Shown: positions 11,566-22,529, counted from the stretch's first letter. The stretch is DNA of 64,000 nucleotides from Mercurialis annua (GCF_937616625.2 NC_065570.1:53001665-53065664), one strand, 5' to 3'. Numbers and translations are program-made. The notes: a model not told the origin generated them from the letters alone.

Positions 11566-11828
11566 AGCTTTACATGTTTTCTCATTTTAATCACGCAGTT
11601 AAAATTTTCTCATTTTCATGCACGAAATACCATTTTTTTCTCAAATTCATGCACGGTGCTGAGGTGTCACGGCCCCATTGGTATAGTTCACTGAGGTGGA
11701 GGTCATTTTACACCAATGAATGAGTGCCACCTCAGCGCCGTGCATGAATTTGAGAAAAAGTGGTAGTTCGTGCATGAAAATGAGAAAATTTAAACTGCGT
11801 GATTAAAATGAGAAAACATGTAAAGTTC
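11566..11828. mobile_element. Fold-back (long-TIR) element, about 260 bp
   Basis: The left arm TTTACATGTTTTCTCATTTT, with ATCACGCAGTT and TCATGCACG further in, is mirrored on the right (CGTGCATGAAAATGAGAAAA ... ACATGTAAAG). The arms span nearly the whole element, leaving a loop around GGCCCCATTGG. It has no coding capacity. Confidence 0.75.
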
Positions 11829-12015
11829 GTGATTTTTTTTGATATTAACCCATTTATAATTATGGTATGATGTATGCTTTCGGTACAAAATCAAGAACCC
11901 ATTATATTCGTATTAAACTTGATTTTTTTATTTCTATGTTTTTTTTATTAAAAATAGATTTATTTTATATTAATTGTTAACGGAGATTAACGATATTAAT
12001 TAGTATTATTATATA

Positions 12016-12381
12016 AACTAAACCTATTTTAAGGTCCTTTAACTTTTATTTTTTGGTTCATCAAGTACTTCAACTTTTATTTGGATTTTTTAAATTCTTA
12101 AACTTTCATTTTTTGGTTTATCAGGTCCCTCAACTTTTATTTAACTTTTTCAGGTCCTTAAATTTTTATTTTTTAGTTCATTAGGTCCTTAAATGAAGAT
12201 CCATTTAAAGACCCAATGAATCAAAAAATAAACAATTAGGGACTTGAGAAAAGCAAATAAAAGTTGAAGGATCTGAAAAACCAAAAAATGAAAGTTTAAG
12301 GACCCGAAAAAGTCAAATAGAAGTTAAGGGACCTAATGAAGCAAAAATGTATAGTTTAGGGACCTCAAAATAGGTTTAGCC
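12016..12381. mobile_element. Fold-back MITE with 9-bp direct repeats (copy 1)
   Basis: The left end AACTAAACCTATTTTAAGGT is mirrored by the right end CCTCAAAATAGGTTTAGCC. TATTATATA occurs directly outside both ends (12007-12015 and 12382-12390), consistent with a 9-bp Mutator-type target-site duplication, though the flank is very AT-rich. The interior repeats the phrase GGTCCTTAAACTTT in both orientations. A second copy is at 20408-20824. Confidence 0.7.
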
Positions 12382-12411
12382 TATTATATACTCCCTCCGT
12401 CCCACTCTAAT

Positions 12412-13051
12412 AGCATCTCCATTGCATATGCTATATAGTATGATATTTTTAGCACAAAATATGAAAAAACACTAAATATAGCACGAATTTTAAATTTAAT
12501 CTCCAATGCATAATGCTATATTAAATGCTAAACTATTAATTTAATATTAATTTATTTTATATATAAAAAACATAAATATTTATTTATAAGTTTAATTTTG
12601 ATTTTGATATTTAAATCTCATTACTAATCACTAATTACATATTATAATATAAATATTTAATAAATAATTTTAATAGAGCATAATATTATTTTTAAATTTA
12701 AATATACATGATAAAAATATTATGAAATTTATTTATTTTATTTAATATGCTATTAGCTAATTATTTGAATTATTTTTTTAATAGTAATTATTTATTATTA
12801 TTATAATTTATTAATTTAAATATAAAAAAATTATGTATTATGGTAAATAAAATTGCTATAAATGGTATTTTTATAGTTAATTTAAGTGGATAAAAATTTA
12901 GCATATGCTAAACAAGGTGCCAAATTTAGCATGAGTTTTAGCATATGCTAAATTTAGCACGTCATATAACATAGCAATGGAGAAGCACATTTCATTTTAA
13001 ATGCTAAATTTAGCATTGTGATGTTGATTTAGCATAGGAGTGGAGATGCTC
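12412..13051. mobile_element. TIR element inside the Stowaway MITE
   Basis: It begins AGCATCTCCATTGCATATGC and ends with the complement TGGAGATGCT. CTAAT flanks both sides (12407-12411 and 13052-13056). Variants of GCATATGCTAAATTTAGCA recur near the right end. The terminal AGCATCTCCA is a common plant MITE start. It contains no ORF, so it is non-autonomous; the superfamily is uncertain. Confidence 0.7.
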
Positions 13052-13091
13052 TAATTGACAAAATAACTAAATTACAATAACCAATACAAAC

Positions 13092-13684
13092 TGATGGATA
13101 CCGAATCCTACTGTAAGTATAATGGAGCCGAGTTGCAGGAGATCCACTCTCAGGCGACACCGGACTCCCCCTGAAGACGGAAAGATATGAAGGAGATACC
13201 GAATCTCTAAGATTCGGTAATACACTAATAAAGACCGAATCCCACATGATCCGCCAAGAGCGTGTCAGGTCCGGGATTCGGATACACGACTAAATATAGA
13301 AACCTTGTCCTATTTGGACACAAACACTACATATGGAAGGATAAGCTCTACTTTAGGAAGATAAGACTATTTAGGAAGACGTTCCTAAATAGGACTCTTA
13401 TCAGATTAAGGTAGATCTCGACAAATCAGGAGAATCCTCAAGATACGGCCGAATCCCTACAAAGTAGGATTCACCTACCTAATACAACTCTACTAGGTAT
13501 ATTCGACTACTATAAAAGGAGCACGAGGTATGCCTAGAATCACAATTACATTCATATACTCAAAACGCTGCTCAAAGCTCTAAACTGACTTTAGCATCGG
13601 AGAGTTAATCGGACAACCACCGTCCGGTTAGCTTCTACCCTGTTTTGCAGGTTCACTCACCGGTTCAGAAGGCAGACTCCATCA
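13092..13684 (+). repeat. 5' LTR
   Basis: 593 bp, TGATGG...CCATCA, matching the 3' LTR base for base by eye. It has a TATAAAAG box at 13511 and several CCGAATCC/GGATTCGG inverted pairs that could be regulatory or structural. Confidence 0.95.
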
Positions 13685-13686
13685 AT

Positions 13687-13703
13687 TGGCGCCGTCTGTG
13701 GGA
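13687..13703 (+). other. Primer-binding site
   Basis: TGGCGCCGTCTGTGGGA lies two bases inside the 5' LTR. The first nine bases fit the 3' end of plant tRNA-Asp (complement of ACGGCGCCA); the following bases diverge from it. The position fits priming of minus-strand DNA. Confidence 0.75.
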
Positions 13704-13767
13704 AAAGCTTAACTAAACTTCAAAAGAAGGAGCTTTCTGAACTCAAAAACAAATCTCATTGAAGAAG

Positions 13768-16248
13768 ATGACTTCTGAAAGAGTAAACCTGAAAGACAAA
13801 CAACCAATGGACCCAAAAAGCACTCCGGAGATAATCAACGTGACGGAAGATGGGCTTCTCAACTCCGGGGAAAAAAGCAACACCGGAGGGCTCTCTTTCT
13901 CAACACCCCAGTACCAAACTAATCCAATAAGAGGAAGCATCCCAATTGCTTTCAACCTAAGCACTGAAGAACAAACACCAAATGCAGCGACACAAGATCC
14001 ACACAGCGAAATGCTGAAAAAGATACTAGAATCTGTGCAGGCAAATCTTGACAGATTGGCTAATGAGGCCAAAAGAACAAACGACAGGCACGAAGAAACT
14101 ATGAGAATGCTAAGGGAAAACTTCAGCCCTACAGCTCCCAGAAGAAGAGAAAGAACAGGAAATGCAAACCCAGGCCGACGGGAGACAAGGGCAGAAAACA
14201 ACAAAAGCAAGGAACCTCGGACCAGAGGAAACGAAGAGAGGAACGAAGCAAGAAACCAGCGAGAAAAGGAAACCAGCGAAGAGGAAAGTCCTGACAGAGA
14301 AAAATCTAACGAGGAATCACCAGAGGCACCCAGAAATGAGCACAACCAGGAGGACGCCCGAAGCGGTCTGAATACGAAACGAGACGAACGAAGGGAGAAG
14401 GAAAAAGAAGACGCCCCACCAAGGAGTAAGCGACAAGAAAGAGATGCAGGGAAAGAACAAAATAAGAAAAAACACCAAGAAGGCGAGGGCGAATCGTCAG
14501 AAACACCCCAAAAAAGCAAAGCCACATATGTGGTGGAAGAAGATCTAGAAGAGAAGATCGCCAAAGCGCTCAAAAAACTAAAATCTGAAGAATTGGATAT
14601 AGAGGACCTCAGGTTGAAAGGATCACCCCTCTCGCCCGAGATCATGGAGGAAACCATCCCGTACAGCATGAAGCTGCCGACCTTGCCAATTTTCAATGGG
14701 GAAGGAGACCCCCGAGATCATACCTCTAGGTTCACAGCAACCATGGGGCTACTCAGCGTATCAGACGCCATCCTCTGCAGGGTTTTCCCTACCACGCTCA
14801 CGGGCACAGCCCAGAGATGGTATAACAAATTAAAACCAGGCTCGATCAAAAGCTTCGCTTCGCTTTCAACAGAATTCCTCAACAGATATCTCACAAACAT
14901 CCCAGCTAAAACTACTACCAGTATCCTAAGAGCCTGTATCCAAGAAGAAGGAGAAACCCTGCGAAGCTACATCGAACGATTCAACAAGCAAGCTATGAAG
15001 ATAGACAACCTGAACGTCGACATGGCGACAGAAGCATTGCGAGACGGGACGCGATTCGGAAAGCTGGTGGACAAGCTGCTAGTCAATAAACCCACAACTT
15101 TCTCAAACTTAATGGGCATAGCTCAGAAATACTTCGAGTTAGACGAAGGGCGAAGGGCGATTCGTGGAAAGGAAGCAAAAGGAAAAGAATCAAAAGAGAG
15201 ATCCAGAGAAAAAACCAAGTCCAAACCTGATGACAGAAGAGGAAGACCCGAAGAAAGCAGACGATTCGCCCCCCAGACAAGATATGAATCGAGATACGAT
15301 CCCAGAGATGATGAGAATAACTTCACTCCATTAAACACCAGCCGAACTAATGTCCTCATGTGGATCAAAGAAAACATCAAAAACGTGGTATGGCCACCCA
15401 AAATGAAAGCAGAAGCAAGAGACACCAGAAAGTACTGCAAATTTCACGACGATTACGGACACGAAACGGATAGCTGCAGAGACTTAAAGGTCGAGATTGA
15501 AAGAATGATCGACACAGGCGAACTGAGGAAATTTGTGGCCCGAAAAGAGAAGAGCAATGACAAGGGAGAAAAAAGAAACAGAGAAGACAAGCCAAAAGAA
15601 AAGGAAGACGAGCGCCCATCCAAAATTCTGGGAACCATACACATGATTAATGGTGGAGGGCATAGTAGCTCCACGATCAGGAGGAAGCAAAGGAAGGAAG
15701 TAATGAACATACGAGAAACTCACATGCCGCCAGTGATCTTCGATGTAGAAGACTATGAACATGTCAAAGCACCTCACAACGATGCTTTGGTAGTGACTAC
15801 TATCATTGAAAATTGGAACATGGAGCGGATCCTTATCGACGAAGGAAGTGCAGTAAACCTCATGACGAATGCAGCATACAAAATGTTGGGAGGAACAGCG
15901 TCAAGGTTACGCCGAGTCCCAATTCCGCTATCAGGACTCGGTGGACCCTCCATCACCCCGCTGGGAGCAGTCACCTTGGAAGTAATAATCGGCCCGGAAA
16001 GAGGAATGAACAAGAAAATCATGTCACTATTTAACATAGTGGACATGGAATTGACATATAATGCCATCCTAGGAAGACCTTTCCTCCATGACTCGGCAGC
16101 GGTAACCAGCATCAGAGCACTGGCAATGAAGGTACCGACTGAAAAGGGAGTAGTGACGCTGAGAGGAGACCAAGGAATAGCCAAGAAGTGCTATGATGAA
16201 TCAGTGGTGGATCTCCAAGAAAACAAGACCGAAAAGAAGGAAGAATAG
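13768..16248 (+). CDS. Retrotransposon gag polyprotein with protease-like C-terminus
   Basis: An open frame of 826 codons from the ATG at 13768. Residues about 90-290 are low-complexity, charged and Arg/Glu/Lys-rich. Residues about 300-400 carry the Retrotrans_gag core (LPTLPIFNGEGDPRDH, then LTGTAQRWYNKLKPGSI and FLNRYLT). A CKFHDDYGHETDSC knuckle lies near residue 560. Near residue 690 is LIDEGSAVNLM, the place of the aspartic protease D-T/S-G triad but with Glu in the middle position. The frame stops there without reverse transcriptase. Codon use is A-rich on this strand, unlike the host genes nearby. The product should form the particle; cleavage activity is doubtful. Confidence 0.9.
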   Translation: MTSERVNLKDKQPMDPKSTPEIINVTEDGLLNSGEKSNTGGLSFSTPQYQTNPIRGSIPIAFNLSTEEQTPNAATQDPHSEMLKKILESVQANLDRLANEAKRTNDRHEETMRMLRENFSPTAPRRRERTGNANPGRRETRAENNKSKEPRTRGNEERNEARNQREKETSEEESPDREKSNEESPEAPRNEHNQEDARSGLNTKRDERREKEKEDAPPRSKRQERDAGKEQNKKKHQEGEGESSETPQKSKATYVVEEDLEEKIAKALKKLKSEELDIEDLRLKGSPLSPEIMEETIPYSMKLPTLPIFNGEGDPRDHTSRFTATMGLLSVSDAILCRVFPTTLTGTAQRWYNKLKPGSIKSFASLSTEFLNRYLTNIPAKTTTSILRACIQEEGETLRSYIERFNKQAMKIDNLNVDMATEALRDGTRFGKLVDKLLVNKPTTFSNLMGIAQKYFELDEGRRAIRGKEAKGKESKERSREKTKSKPDDRRGRPEESRRFAPQTRYESRYDPRDDENNFTPLNTSRTNVLMWIKENIKNVVWPPKMKAEARDTRKYCKFHDDYGHETDSCRDLKVEIERMIDTGELRKFVARKEKSNDKGEKRNREDKPKEKEDERPSKILGTIHMINGGGHSSSTIRRKQRKEVMNIRETHMPPVIFDVEDYEHVKAPHNDALVVTTIIENWNMERILIDEGSAVNLMTNAAYKMLGGTASRLRRVPIPLSGLGGPSITPLGAVTLEVIIGPERGMNKKIMSLFNIVDMELTYNAILGRPFLHDSAAVTSIRALAMKVPTEKGVVTLRGDQGIAKKCYDESVVDLQENKTEKKEE

Positions 16249-16473
16249 GAACGAAAAACGACCCATCATCGGTAACGACTCTCCGTCTTACCAGATGGCG
16301 TCAAATCTATCTTTAATGCTTTGTATGCCATCTTTTTATCAATAAAAATTCCATTTCGCTACCATCTGATTAGCCAGACGAACCAATAAAGAAATAAAAA
16401 TCAAGAACAGCCACGAATGATTAAATCAAAGACGAAAGAAGAAAAAATAAATTAAAGATCAAACTCAAGAAAA
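16249..16473. other. Untranslated element DNA after gag
   Basis: A-rich spacer between the gag stop and the tandem repeats. It contains no pol motif. A possible poly-A signal context (ATCAATAAAAATTCC) lies near 16340. Confidence 0.5.
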
Positions 16474-16765
16474 GCTAAAAGCCAAGAAAATGAGTTTAAA
16501 TTAACTCAAAGCAAAATCGCCGAACCAGGCAAATCGCCACGAAAGGCTAAAAGCCAAGAAAATGAGTTTAAATTAACTCAAAGCAAAATCGCCGAACCAG
16601 GCAAATCGCCACGAAAGGCTAAAAATGAGTTTAGATTAACTCAGAAAAGGCGAATCGCCAAAAAAGAGTTTAGATTAACTCGAAACAAAAACAAAAATAA
16701 ATAGAGTTTAGATTAACTCTACAAAAAGCAACGCCAAGAACAGGGTTTAGAGTAACCCTCGAGGC
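16474..16765. repeat. 72-bp tandem repeats inside the LTR element
   Basis: Two full copies of a 72-bp unit starting GCTAAAAGCCAAGAAAATGA lie at 16474-16545 and 16546-16617. Shortened copies follow, keeping GAGTTTAGATTAACTC, to about 16765. Tandem repeats at this place are typical of Tat-lineage elements. Confidence 0.88.
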
Positions 16766-16892
16766 AAGACAAGTACATAAAGATAAGGCAAAAGCACATC
16801 TCGAAAAAAAAAAAAAAATATATATTCATAAATTGCGAATTACAAAAAGCAAAATTGCGAATACATCAGCAAATACAATCAAAAGAAAACTA

Positions 16893-18793
16893 CTAAACAC
16901 GGTCTTTAGAAATCTTGACGAGGAGATCACGGGCGATGGCCTGGGGATCCAACCCGTTAACCCCAGAAAAATCAATATTGGGATTCTGCTCCAGAAGCTT
17001 CTTCCCAATCGCAAGGCGATACTCGCTTATCAGAGCAGAGTAAAAAGCCTTCGTATCTAGCAGACGGATGTGAAGACCTTCAACCTCCGTTCTAAGACTA
17101 TCCCTCTCCCCACCAACAAGGGAATTGATCCGAATGAGCTCCTCGATCTCTTGAGTCAAGTCATCGGTCTTTTTCTCAATTACTTTCACTTGGCGATCAT
17201 TAATCGCATCCTGCGCCTTGAGCTGCGCCAGAAGGGAATCATGCTCTTCCAAAGAGGCCTTCAACTTCGCCCTTTCAGACTCGGAAGTCGCCAAAAGAGC
17301 AGACAGACGCTCGACCTCCTCCTCGGCACACTGTCGGCGGTCGTTCAATACCAGAACAGATTGAAGGGCCTACACACCAGAAATAAACAAATAAGAAAGC
17401 AACTGAATACAAAAAACATATTATACTCAAGAAAGAAAGCACTTACAGAGAAACCATGAAAACAAGCCAGATCGGAAAGCTCCTGACCCGGCCTACCACA
17501 GAACCACGTGACATCATCAGGAATCGCCAAAGTCCGGATATATTCCGCTAGCACTCTCGGATTCAGCAAACTGGCAGGATCCTGACCTTCGACCCATTGA
17601 ACCAAGTCTGGAGCAGAAGAAGAGCTTCCAGGAAAACTCTCCCTCGTAGGAGAATCATCGACAACTCGACGTCTTTTTCTAGACGGAGAATTCGGGTCTC
17701 GACCTAAAGAAATCTCCCCCGAATCAGCAACAACAGGCCCCTCTGAGGCCACACCCCCAACTCCCCCCGAAACGATAGATGATGCTAGAGGGGGGAGTAG
17801 TGACGGAATCACCTCGTCGCCGACTGGAACAGCCAAGTCATCACCATCATCATCATTTATAACAATAACCTCAGGCAACGCTACCTCGGCGGGAGCTAGG
17901 GGGATATCAACAGGAGCCCCATCCACGACAATGTCGCCAGGAATAACGTCGGCGATAGGAACGTCAGGACCACCCATCGGAACGTCCAAATCTACTTGAA
18001 ATCCGGAAAGGAAATCGTCAGAAGAAGAAGACATCCTACAAAAGAAACATTAAAAAGAACTTAAGCAAATTAATATACCTTGAACAAAAGAGTAGCAAAG
18101 ATCCGCCAAGCCTCGAGGAGGATCCTCCAAAGGAAACCATCGACTCCGAAGATGACTATTAACCAAGACATCTAAAAGGGGACGCGACACAATACTACAG
18201 GAAGATATGTCAAAAGCAAGCTTTGACTCGGATAAACTTAAAGGAGAAGAATAGCTCCGAACTGGATGAGAAGAAAAACCATCCGAAAAATGAAGAAAAG
18301 CAAATTTATGATAGACAATAAAGAAGCGCCTTCGCCAACGACTGGTTAGGCAAGGAAGATAAATACGAGATCGCCCCTCTCTACCAAGGGCGAAAACGAA
18401 GCAGCCATCACACTTCCTAAAGTCTACAAAATGATATAACACTTTGAGAGAAGAGGCACAGCCCCGGAGCCTACATGCCTCCGAAAAAGCGAGCACTACT
18501 CTAATCGTACCAGGGTAAAGTTGCCCTAGAGCAACCTTTAAATCCCTACACACTTCTACTAAAAAGGGATCCAAAGGAAACCTAAGACCAGCAGCAAATT
18601 GCTCTTCAAAAAGAACCGCCCTACAAGAAGATCCGGGAGAGTCAGACGCAGCCATATCGGCACCGGGTAATATTACCCTATAATCAAAAGGAAAACTATA
18701 CTTAAAATAGATATCTAAGACTTCATCCCTACGAAGCTTCGATCGGGTAAAAGCCATAGCAGCGCAAGCATCTTCCACTCGACTAAGAGGCAT
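16893..18793 (-). CDS. Antisense spliced gene of the LTR element (gypsy-type transposon domain)
   Basis: Minus-strand model: exon 1 18793-18079, exon 2 ending at 17447, exon 3 17369-16893. Exon 1 carries FEEQFAAGLRFPLDPFLVEV followed by CRDLKVALGQLYPG, the pattern of the plant domain called putative gypsy type transposon (Transposase_28). Exon 2 is acidic, Pro/Val-rich, with a basic SRKRRRVV patch that could be a nuclear signal. Exon 3 (EEEVERLSALLATSESERAK and on) is a coiled coil. The exon 2/3 junction is in phase (TTCTCT/GTAAGT to GTAG/GCCCTT). The exon 1/2 junction is unsure: the acceptor before 18035 breaks the frame, while one before 17994 keeps it. Alternatively exon 2 starts its own protein at 18034. 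Function unknown. Confidence 0.65.
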
Positions 18794-19314
18794 CCTAGAA
18801 CAGGGAATCACAAACATAAACACAAAATAAGGATCAAACAAAAAATATATTGAAGAACACGTTGAAGAACACATCAAAGAACAACAAGTACAGAAGAAAT
18901 TTCCAGAATATAAAGCATGGAGAATATACAAAGAAGAAAGCCATATTAACATCCAAACGACGAAAGAAAACATACCTGTAAAATCTGGAGAAAACAAGTC
19001 ACGAAGAATCAAACAATCAAACGAAGAACGAAAAGGAAATAGCTACAAGAAATGAGAGTAAATTCGAAAAGCAAAGTAAGAGGGAAAAGAAGAAATGCGA
19101 AGAGATTAAATACAAAATGCTTTTGAATCATTAACCGTTTAAATCATTAAATGCCGACACGTGGCAACACAGAATCTTACTAAAGAAGAAACGTCACCCA
19201 CAAACATATGAAACGGCTCGCCCGGAATGCAAAGCGACTCGCCCGCATAAGAGAACTCAGCTCCAAAAGAGCTAAAATCCACTAAGGCATAAATGCCAAA
19301 CTACTTCAGCTCAC

Positions 19315-19329
19315 TTGCGGGGGGGCTAA
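19315..19329 (+). other. Polypurine tract
   Basis: A G-run (TTGCGGGGGGGCTAA) directly upstream of the 3' LTR, the expected primer site for plus-strand synthesis. Confidence 0.75.
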
Positions 19330-19922
19330 TGATGGATACCGAATCCTACTGTAAGTATAATGGAGCCGAGTTGCAGGAGATCCACTCTCAGGCGACACCG
19401 GACTCCCCCTGAAGACGGAAAGATATGAAGGAGATACCGAATCTCTAAGATTCGGTAATACACTAATAAAGACCGAATCCCACATGATCCGCCAAGAGCG
19501 TGTCAGGTCCGGGATTCGGATACACGACTAAATATAGAAACCTTGTCCTATTTGGACACAAACACTACATATGGAAGGATAAGCTCTACTTTAGGAAGAT
19601 AAGACTATTTAGGAAGACGTTCCTAAATAGGACTCTTATCAGATTAAGGTAGATCTCGACAAATCAGGAGAATCCTCAAGATACGGCCGAATCCCTACAA
19701 AGTAGGATTCACCTACCTAATACAACTCTACTAGGTATATTCGACTACTATAAAAGGAGCACGAGGTATGCCTAGAATCACAATTACATTCATATACTCA
19801 AAACGCTGCTCAAAGCTCTAAACTGACTTTAGCATCGGAGAGTTAATCGGACAACCACCGTCCGGTTAGCTTCTACCCTGTTTTGCAGGTTCACTCACCG
19901 GTTCAGAAGGCAGACTCCATCA
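19330..19922 (+). repeat. 3' LTR
   Basis: 593 bp, identical by eye to the 5' LTR. Confidence 0.95.
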
Positions 19923-20407
19923 AACTAATAAATGACATAAAGAGTTATTTATATACCCTTCTATTGATAATAGAGCTAATTAATGTTATTAGTATATTAG
20001 TCAAATTTTCATTAAATATTCACCATTTTTCCCATAAAAGACATGGTTTTAAATGAGGGTAAAGATGGAAAATTAAATAAAAAATTATAGTTATGTTAAT
20101 TTTGTCAATTAGAATGAAACACCAAAAACTCCATATTTTATCAATTAGAGTGGGACGGAGGGAGTATTATATACCTTTTAAACAGACAAATTATAATCCG
20201 AGAGAATCGAAAGCTGAAACCCCAACCTCATTAAATAAGAAAGGACTTCAAGTGCTTATTAAAATTGGAACTGGGATTTTCATATATATGGTTGAAATTA
20301 TCTCCTAAAAAATTAAAACTTGAGCAGTCTTCGTGATGTTGAGTGATACACCAATTGAACAACATGAATTATCGAAGTAACACACGCAATTATTTTATTG
20401 ATGTATG

Positions 20408-20824
20408 TTTAAAATAATGGCTAAACCCATTTTGAGGTCCTTAAACTATACAATTTTGGTTCATCAGATCACTTAAGTTTTATTTGTTTTTTTCAGGTCC
20501 CTAAACTTTCATTTTATGGTTCACCAGATTCCTCAACTTCTATTTGGCTTTCTCAGATCCCTAAACTTTTGTTTTTTGGTTCATTAGGTCCTTAAAGGAA
20601 GATCCATTTAAGGACTTAATGAAGTAAAAAAAAATAAAAGTTTAAGGACCTAAGGAACCAAAAAACAAAAATTTAAGAATTTGAGAAAGTCAAATAAAAG
20701 TTTAGGGATCTGATGACCAAAAAAATGAAAGTTTAAGAACTTGAGAAAACCAAATTAAAGTTGAGGGACCTAATCAACCAAAAACGTATAGTTCAGGGAC
20801 TTTAAAATAGGTTTAGCCATTAGG
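20408..20824. mobile_element. Fold-back MITE (copy 2)
   Basis: Left TAATGGCTAAACCCATTTTG is mirrored by right AAAATAGGTTTAGCCATTA. The interior has the same GGTCCTTAAACTTT phrases as the element at 12016-12381, so the two belong to one family. No clear target duplication was found. Confidence 0.7.
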
Positions 20825-20831
20825 ATTAATG

Positions 20832-21130
20832 TCGTCATATAGTACAACCTTTCACATTATTTTCGATTTAAACACAAATTATAAAACGTTTCAACTAATA
20901 GCACAAACTTTTATTATGTGGTATATATAATATAAATGTCAGAAACGATGTCATTTTGATCGTTCGTACGACCAAAAATGACATTGTTTTAATAAAAAAA
21001 AACATAAAATGCATGGGTTATAAAATAAAAAGTTGAGAAAGGTTGTATTAATGGATGAGACACTTTTTAGTCTGTGCTTGAATCGAGAAAAACGCAAAAT
21101 GTTGTGTTATATGTTGACATTAATATAAAC
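20832..21130. mobile_element. Fold-back element, about 300 bp
   Basis: ATATAGTACAACCTTTCACA ... GATTTAAACACAA on the left is mirrored on the right (GAGAAAGGTTGTATTAATGG ... TGCTTGAATCGAG). The core CATTTTGATCGTTCGTACGA is itself nearly palindromic. Non-coding. Confidence 0.6.
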
Positions 21131-22030
21131 AATTACTATATTACTAACTTACCTTACTTCAATCGTTTCCATCGTTTTATGTAAAATAAGAGTTACGTAT
21201 AAAATCAACATCTTTTTACAAATTGCGAGTCTATGCCATTTTTTTTTAAAATTGTTAAGTTTATCCACCACTTATTTTTTATTTGAAATAATATCATCGT
21301 TCAATAATTCATCGATTTATAGTTGACATGACGACTGAAGGATGATGTGGCACTGCAAGTCAGATACCACAAGTAATTTATACAATTACAATACATTATA
21401 ATCGCCTAACAAAATAATAGTGATGAATTTTGAACGGTGATATAATTGCAAAAAATTAAAAAATAATGAATACAATTAATAACTTTGAAAATCGTGATAA
21501 AATTGTAATTTAGTATAAAGAATTTTATACATAATTAAATTAATCTTTAAAATAATTTATGTTGTAAAGTACGATAAAATTAATCATTGTCACAAATAAA
21601 ATAAATGAGTTAGTTTTAAAAAATAATTACTACGTACTTTTTTAAGGTCTTAAAGTTCTTGTTTTTTAATGGATAATTATATTTTATCTTGTTATGGATG
21701 AATATTATTAAAAAATTATTTTAAATTATTAGTTATTAATGACCTATAATTTAAACGGTATAAACTATAACTTAAGCAGCATAAGCTAGACAACATTCAG
21801 TTGAGATTGTTAATTCAATTTTTCCTATAAACGTTACGTTTTCCTTTCTGATGATACAAAAAAATGATCATTAAATCAGTGTGAATTAACCAAATATTTA
21901 GCTCACTCACGAGTCATGAGACATTGAGCCGTCCAACCTTCCCACTTGGTTCCAATCGGGAGTGTGGTTCATGAGTGCAATAATGTGATAGATGAACTCA
22001 AGTATTTTGCATTATTATAAACATTGACCA
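21131..22030. other. AT-rich intergenic DNA, nothing certain
   Basis: No coding motif. A weak inverted relation (CATCGTTCAATAATTCATCG near 21300 and GATGAATTTTGAACGGTGAT near 21420) suggests another decayed fold-back. Confidence 0.4.
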
Positions 22031-22032
22031 GA

Positions 22033-22180
22033 GGTTTTTTTTTTCTTTTATCAAAGATGGAAATCGATTTTTTAGAGTCTCATGTTAGTTGTTAGTTACC
22101 GAGCCGTGGTTGGAACCCATTACCTCTCGATGCACTTAAAAATGCCTTAACCATTCAGACTAGGCTCACATTGGCACCAG
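22033..22180 (-). mobile_element. tRNA-derived SINE, copy 2
   Basis: Minus strand: AATGGTTAAGGCATTTTTAA (box A region), GGGTTCCAACCAC (box B region), the body shared with 2815-2945 (AGTTACCGAG and CTCTCGATGCACTTAAA on the plus strand), then TTTGATAAAAGAAAAAAAA. It shares wording with copy 1 along its whole length. Confidence 0.65.
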
Positions 22181-22529
22181 AGGGGCGGTTGATCTTTTTT
22201 TTTCTTTTTATATGATCATAGAGTATTCTGAACAAGTTTCAATTATAAACGGTATTTTTAAACCTTTCACATTCAAATTAATTTTTATTCGAGCCGAATA
22301 GTTTTTTGCGGAAGATAAAGGCCGTAAAGCTCTGCTTTTAAATTTTAAATAGCTGTATATATGAATACGGTTCAAACCTACAATCTCATATAAATTAAAA
22401 AACCATCTTACCAACTCATTTGCGTCCTGGGGTAGTTAATATCTTGTGCAGTTGTGCGCCCATAATAACGACTCACACAAATATTTTATTCCATTAAAAA
22501 CATTGAATTGATAGATTCATTTATTCACG

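Larger units (their letters stand above)
13092..19922 (+). mobile_element. Non-autonomous Gypsy (Tat/Ogre-like) LTR retrotransposon
   Basis: The element is 6831 bp: LTR, primer-binding site, gag plus protease-like ORF, tandem repeats, a spliced gene on the opposite strand, polypurine tract, LTR. There is no reverse transcriptase, RNase H or integrase reading frame anywhere inside, so it must borrow them from a relative. Antisense ORFs and tandem repeats upstream of the 3' LTR are known from the Tat lineage of plant Ty3/Gypsy elements. The LTRs read identical, implying a very recent insertion. The flanks do not give a clean 5-bp duplication: AAC, or CAAAC if the terminal CA of the 3' LTR is counted as flank. 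Confidence 0.88.
12391..20168. mobile_element. Stowaway-type MITE split by two later insertions
   Basis: The left terminus CTCCCTCCGTCCCACTCTAA at 12391 pairs with the right terminus TTAGAGTGGGACGGAGGGAG ending at 20168, each bordered by TA. MITE sequence is found only at 12391-12411, 13052-13091 and 19923-20168, together about 307 bp, the normal Stowaway size. The TIR element at 12412-13051 and the LTR retrotransposon at 13092-19922 account for the rest. Confidence 0.85.

Noticed and set aside
13087..13091. Clean 5-bp target-site duplication of the LTR element
   Set aside because: CAAAC precedes the 5' LTR, but after the canonical ...CA end the right flank reads AACTA; CAAAC matches only if the LTR's own CA is counted as flank, so I do not claim it.
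13743..14696. 317-codon open frame on the minus strand opposite gag
   Set aside because: Ser/Leu/Phe-rich mirror of the Arg/Glu/Lys-rich gag coding strand; no domain, no plausible start context.
15774..16184. 136-codon minus-strand frame opposite the protease-like region
   Set aside because: A shadow of the gag frame with no recognisable content.
16474..16765. CRISPR-like array
   Set aside because: 72-bp units are contiguous without unique spacers and lie in a plant LTR element; this is a simple tandem repeat.
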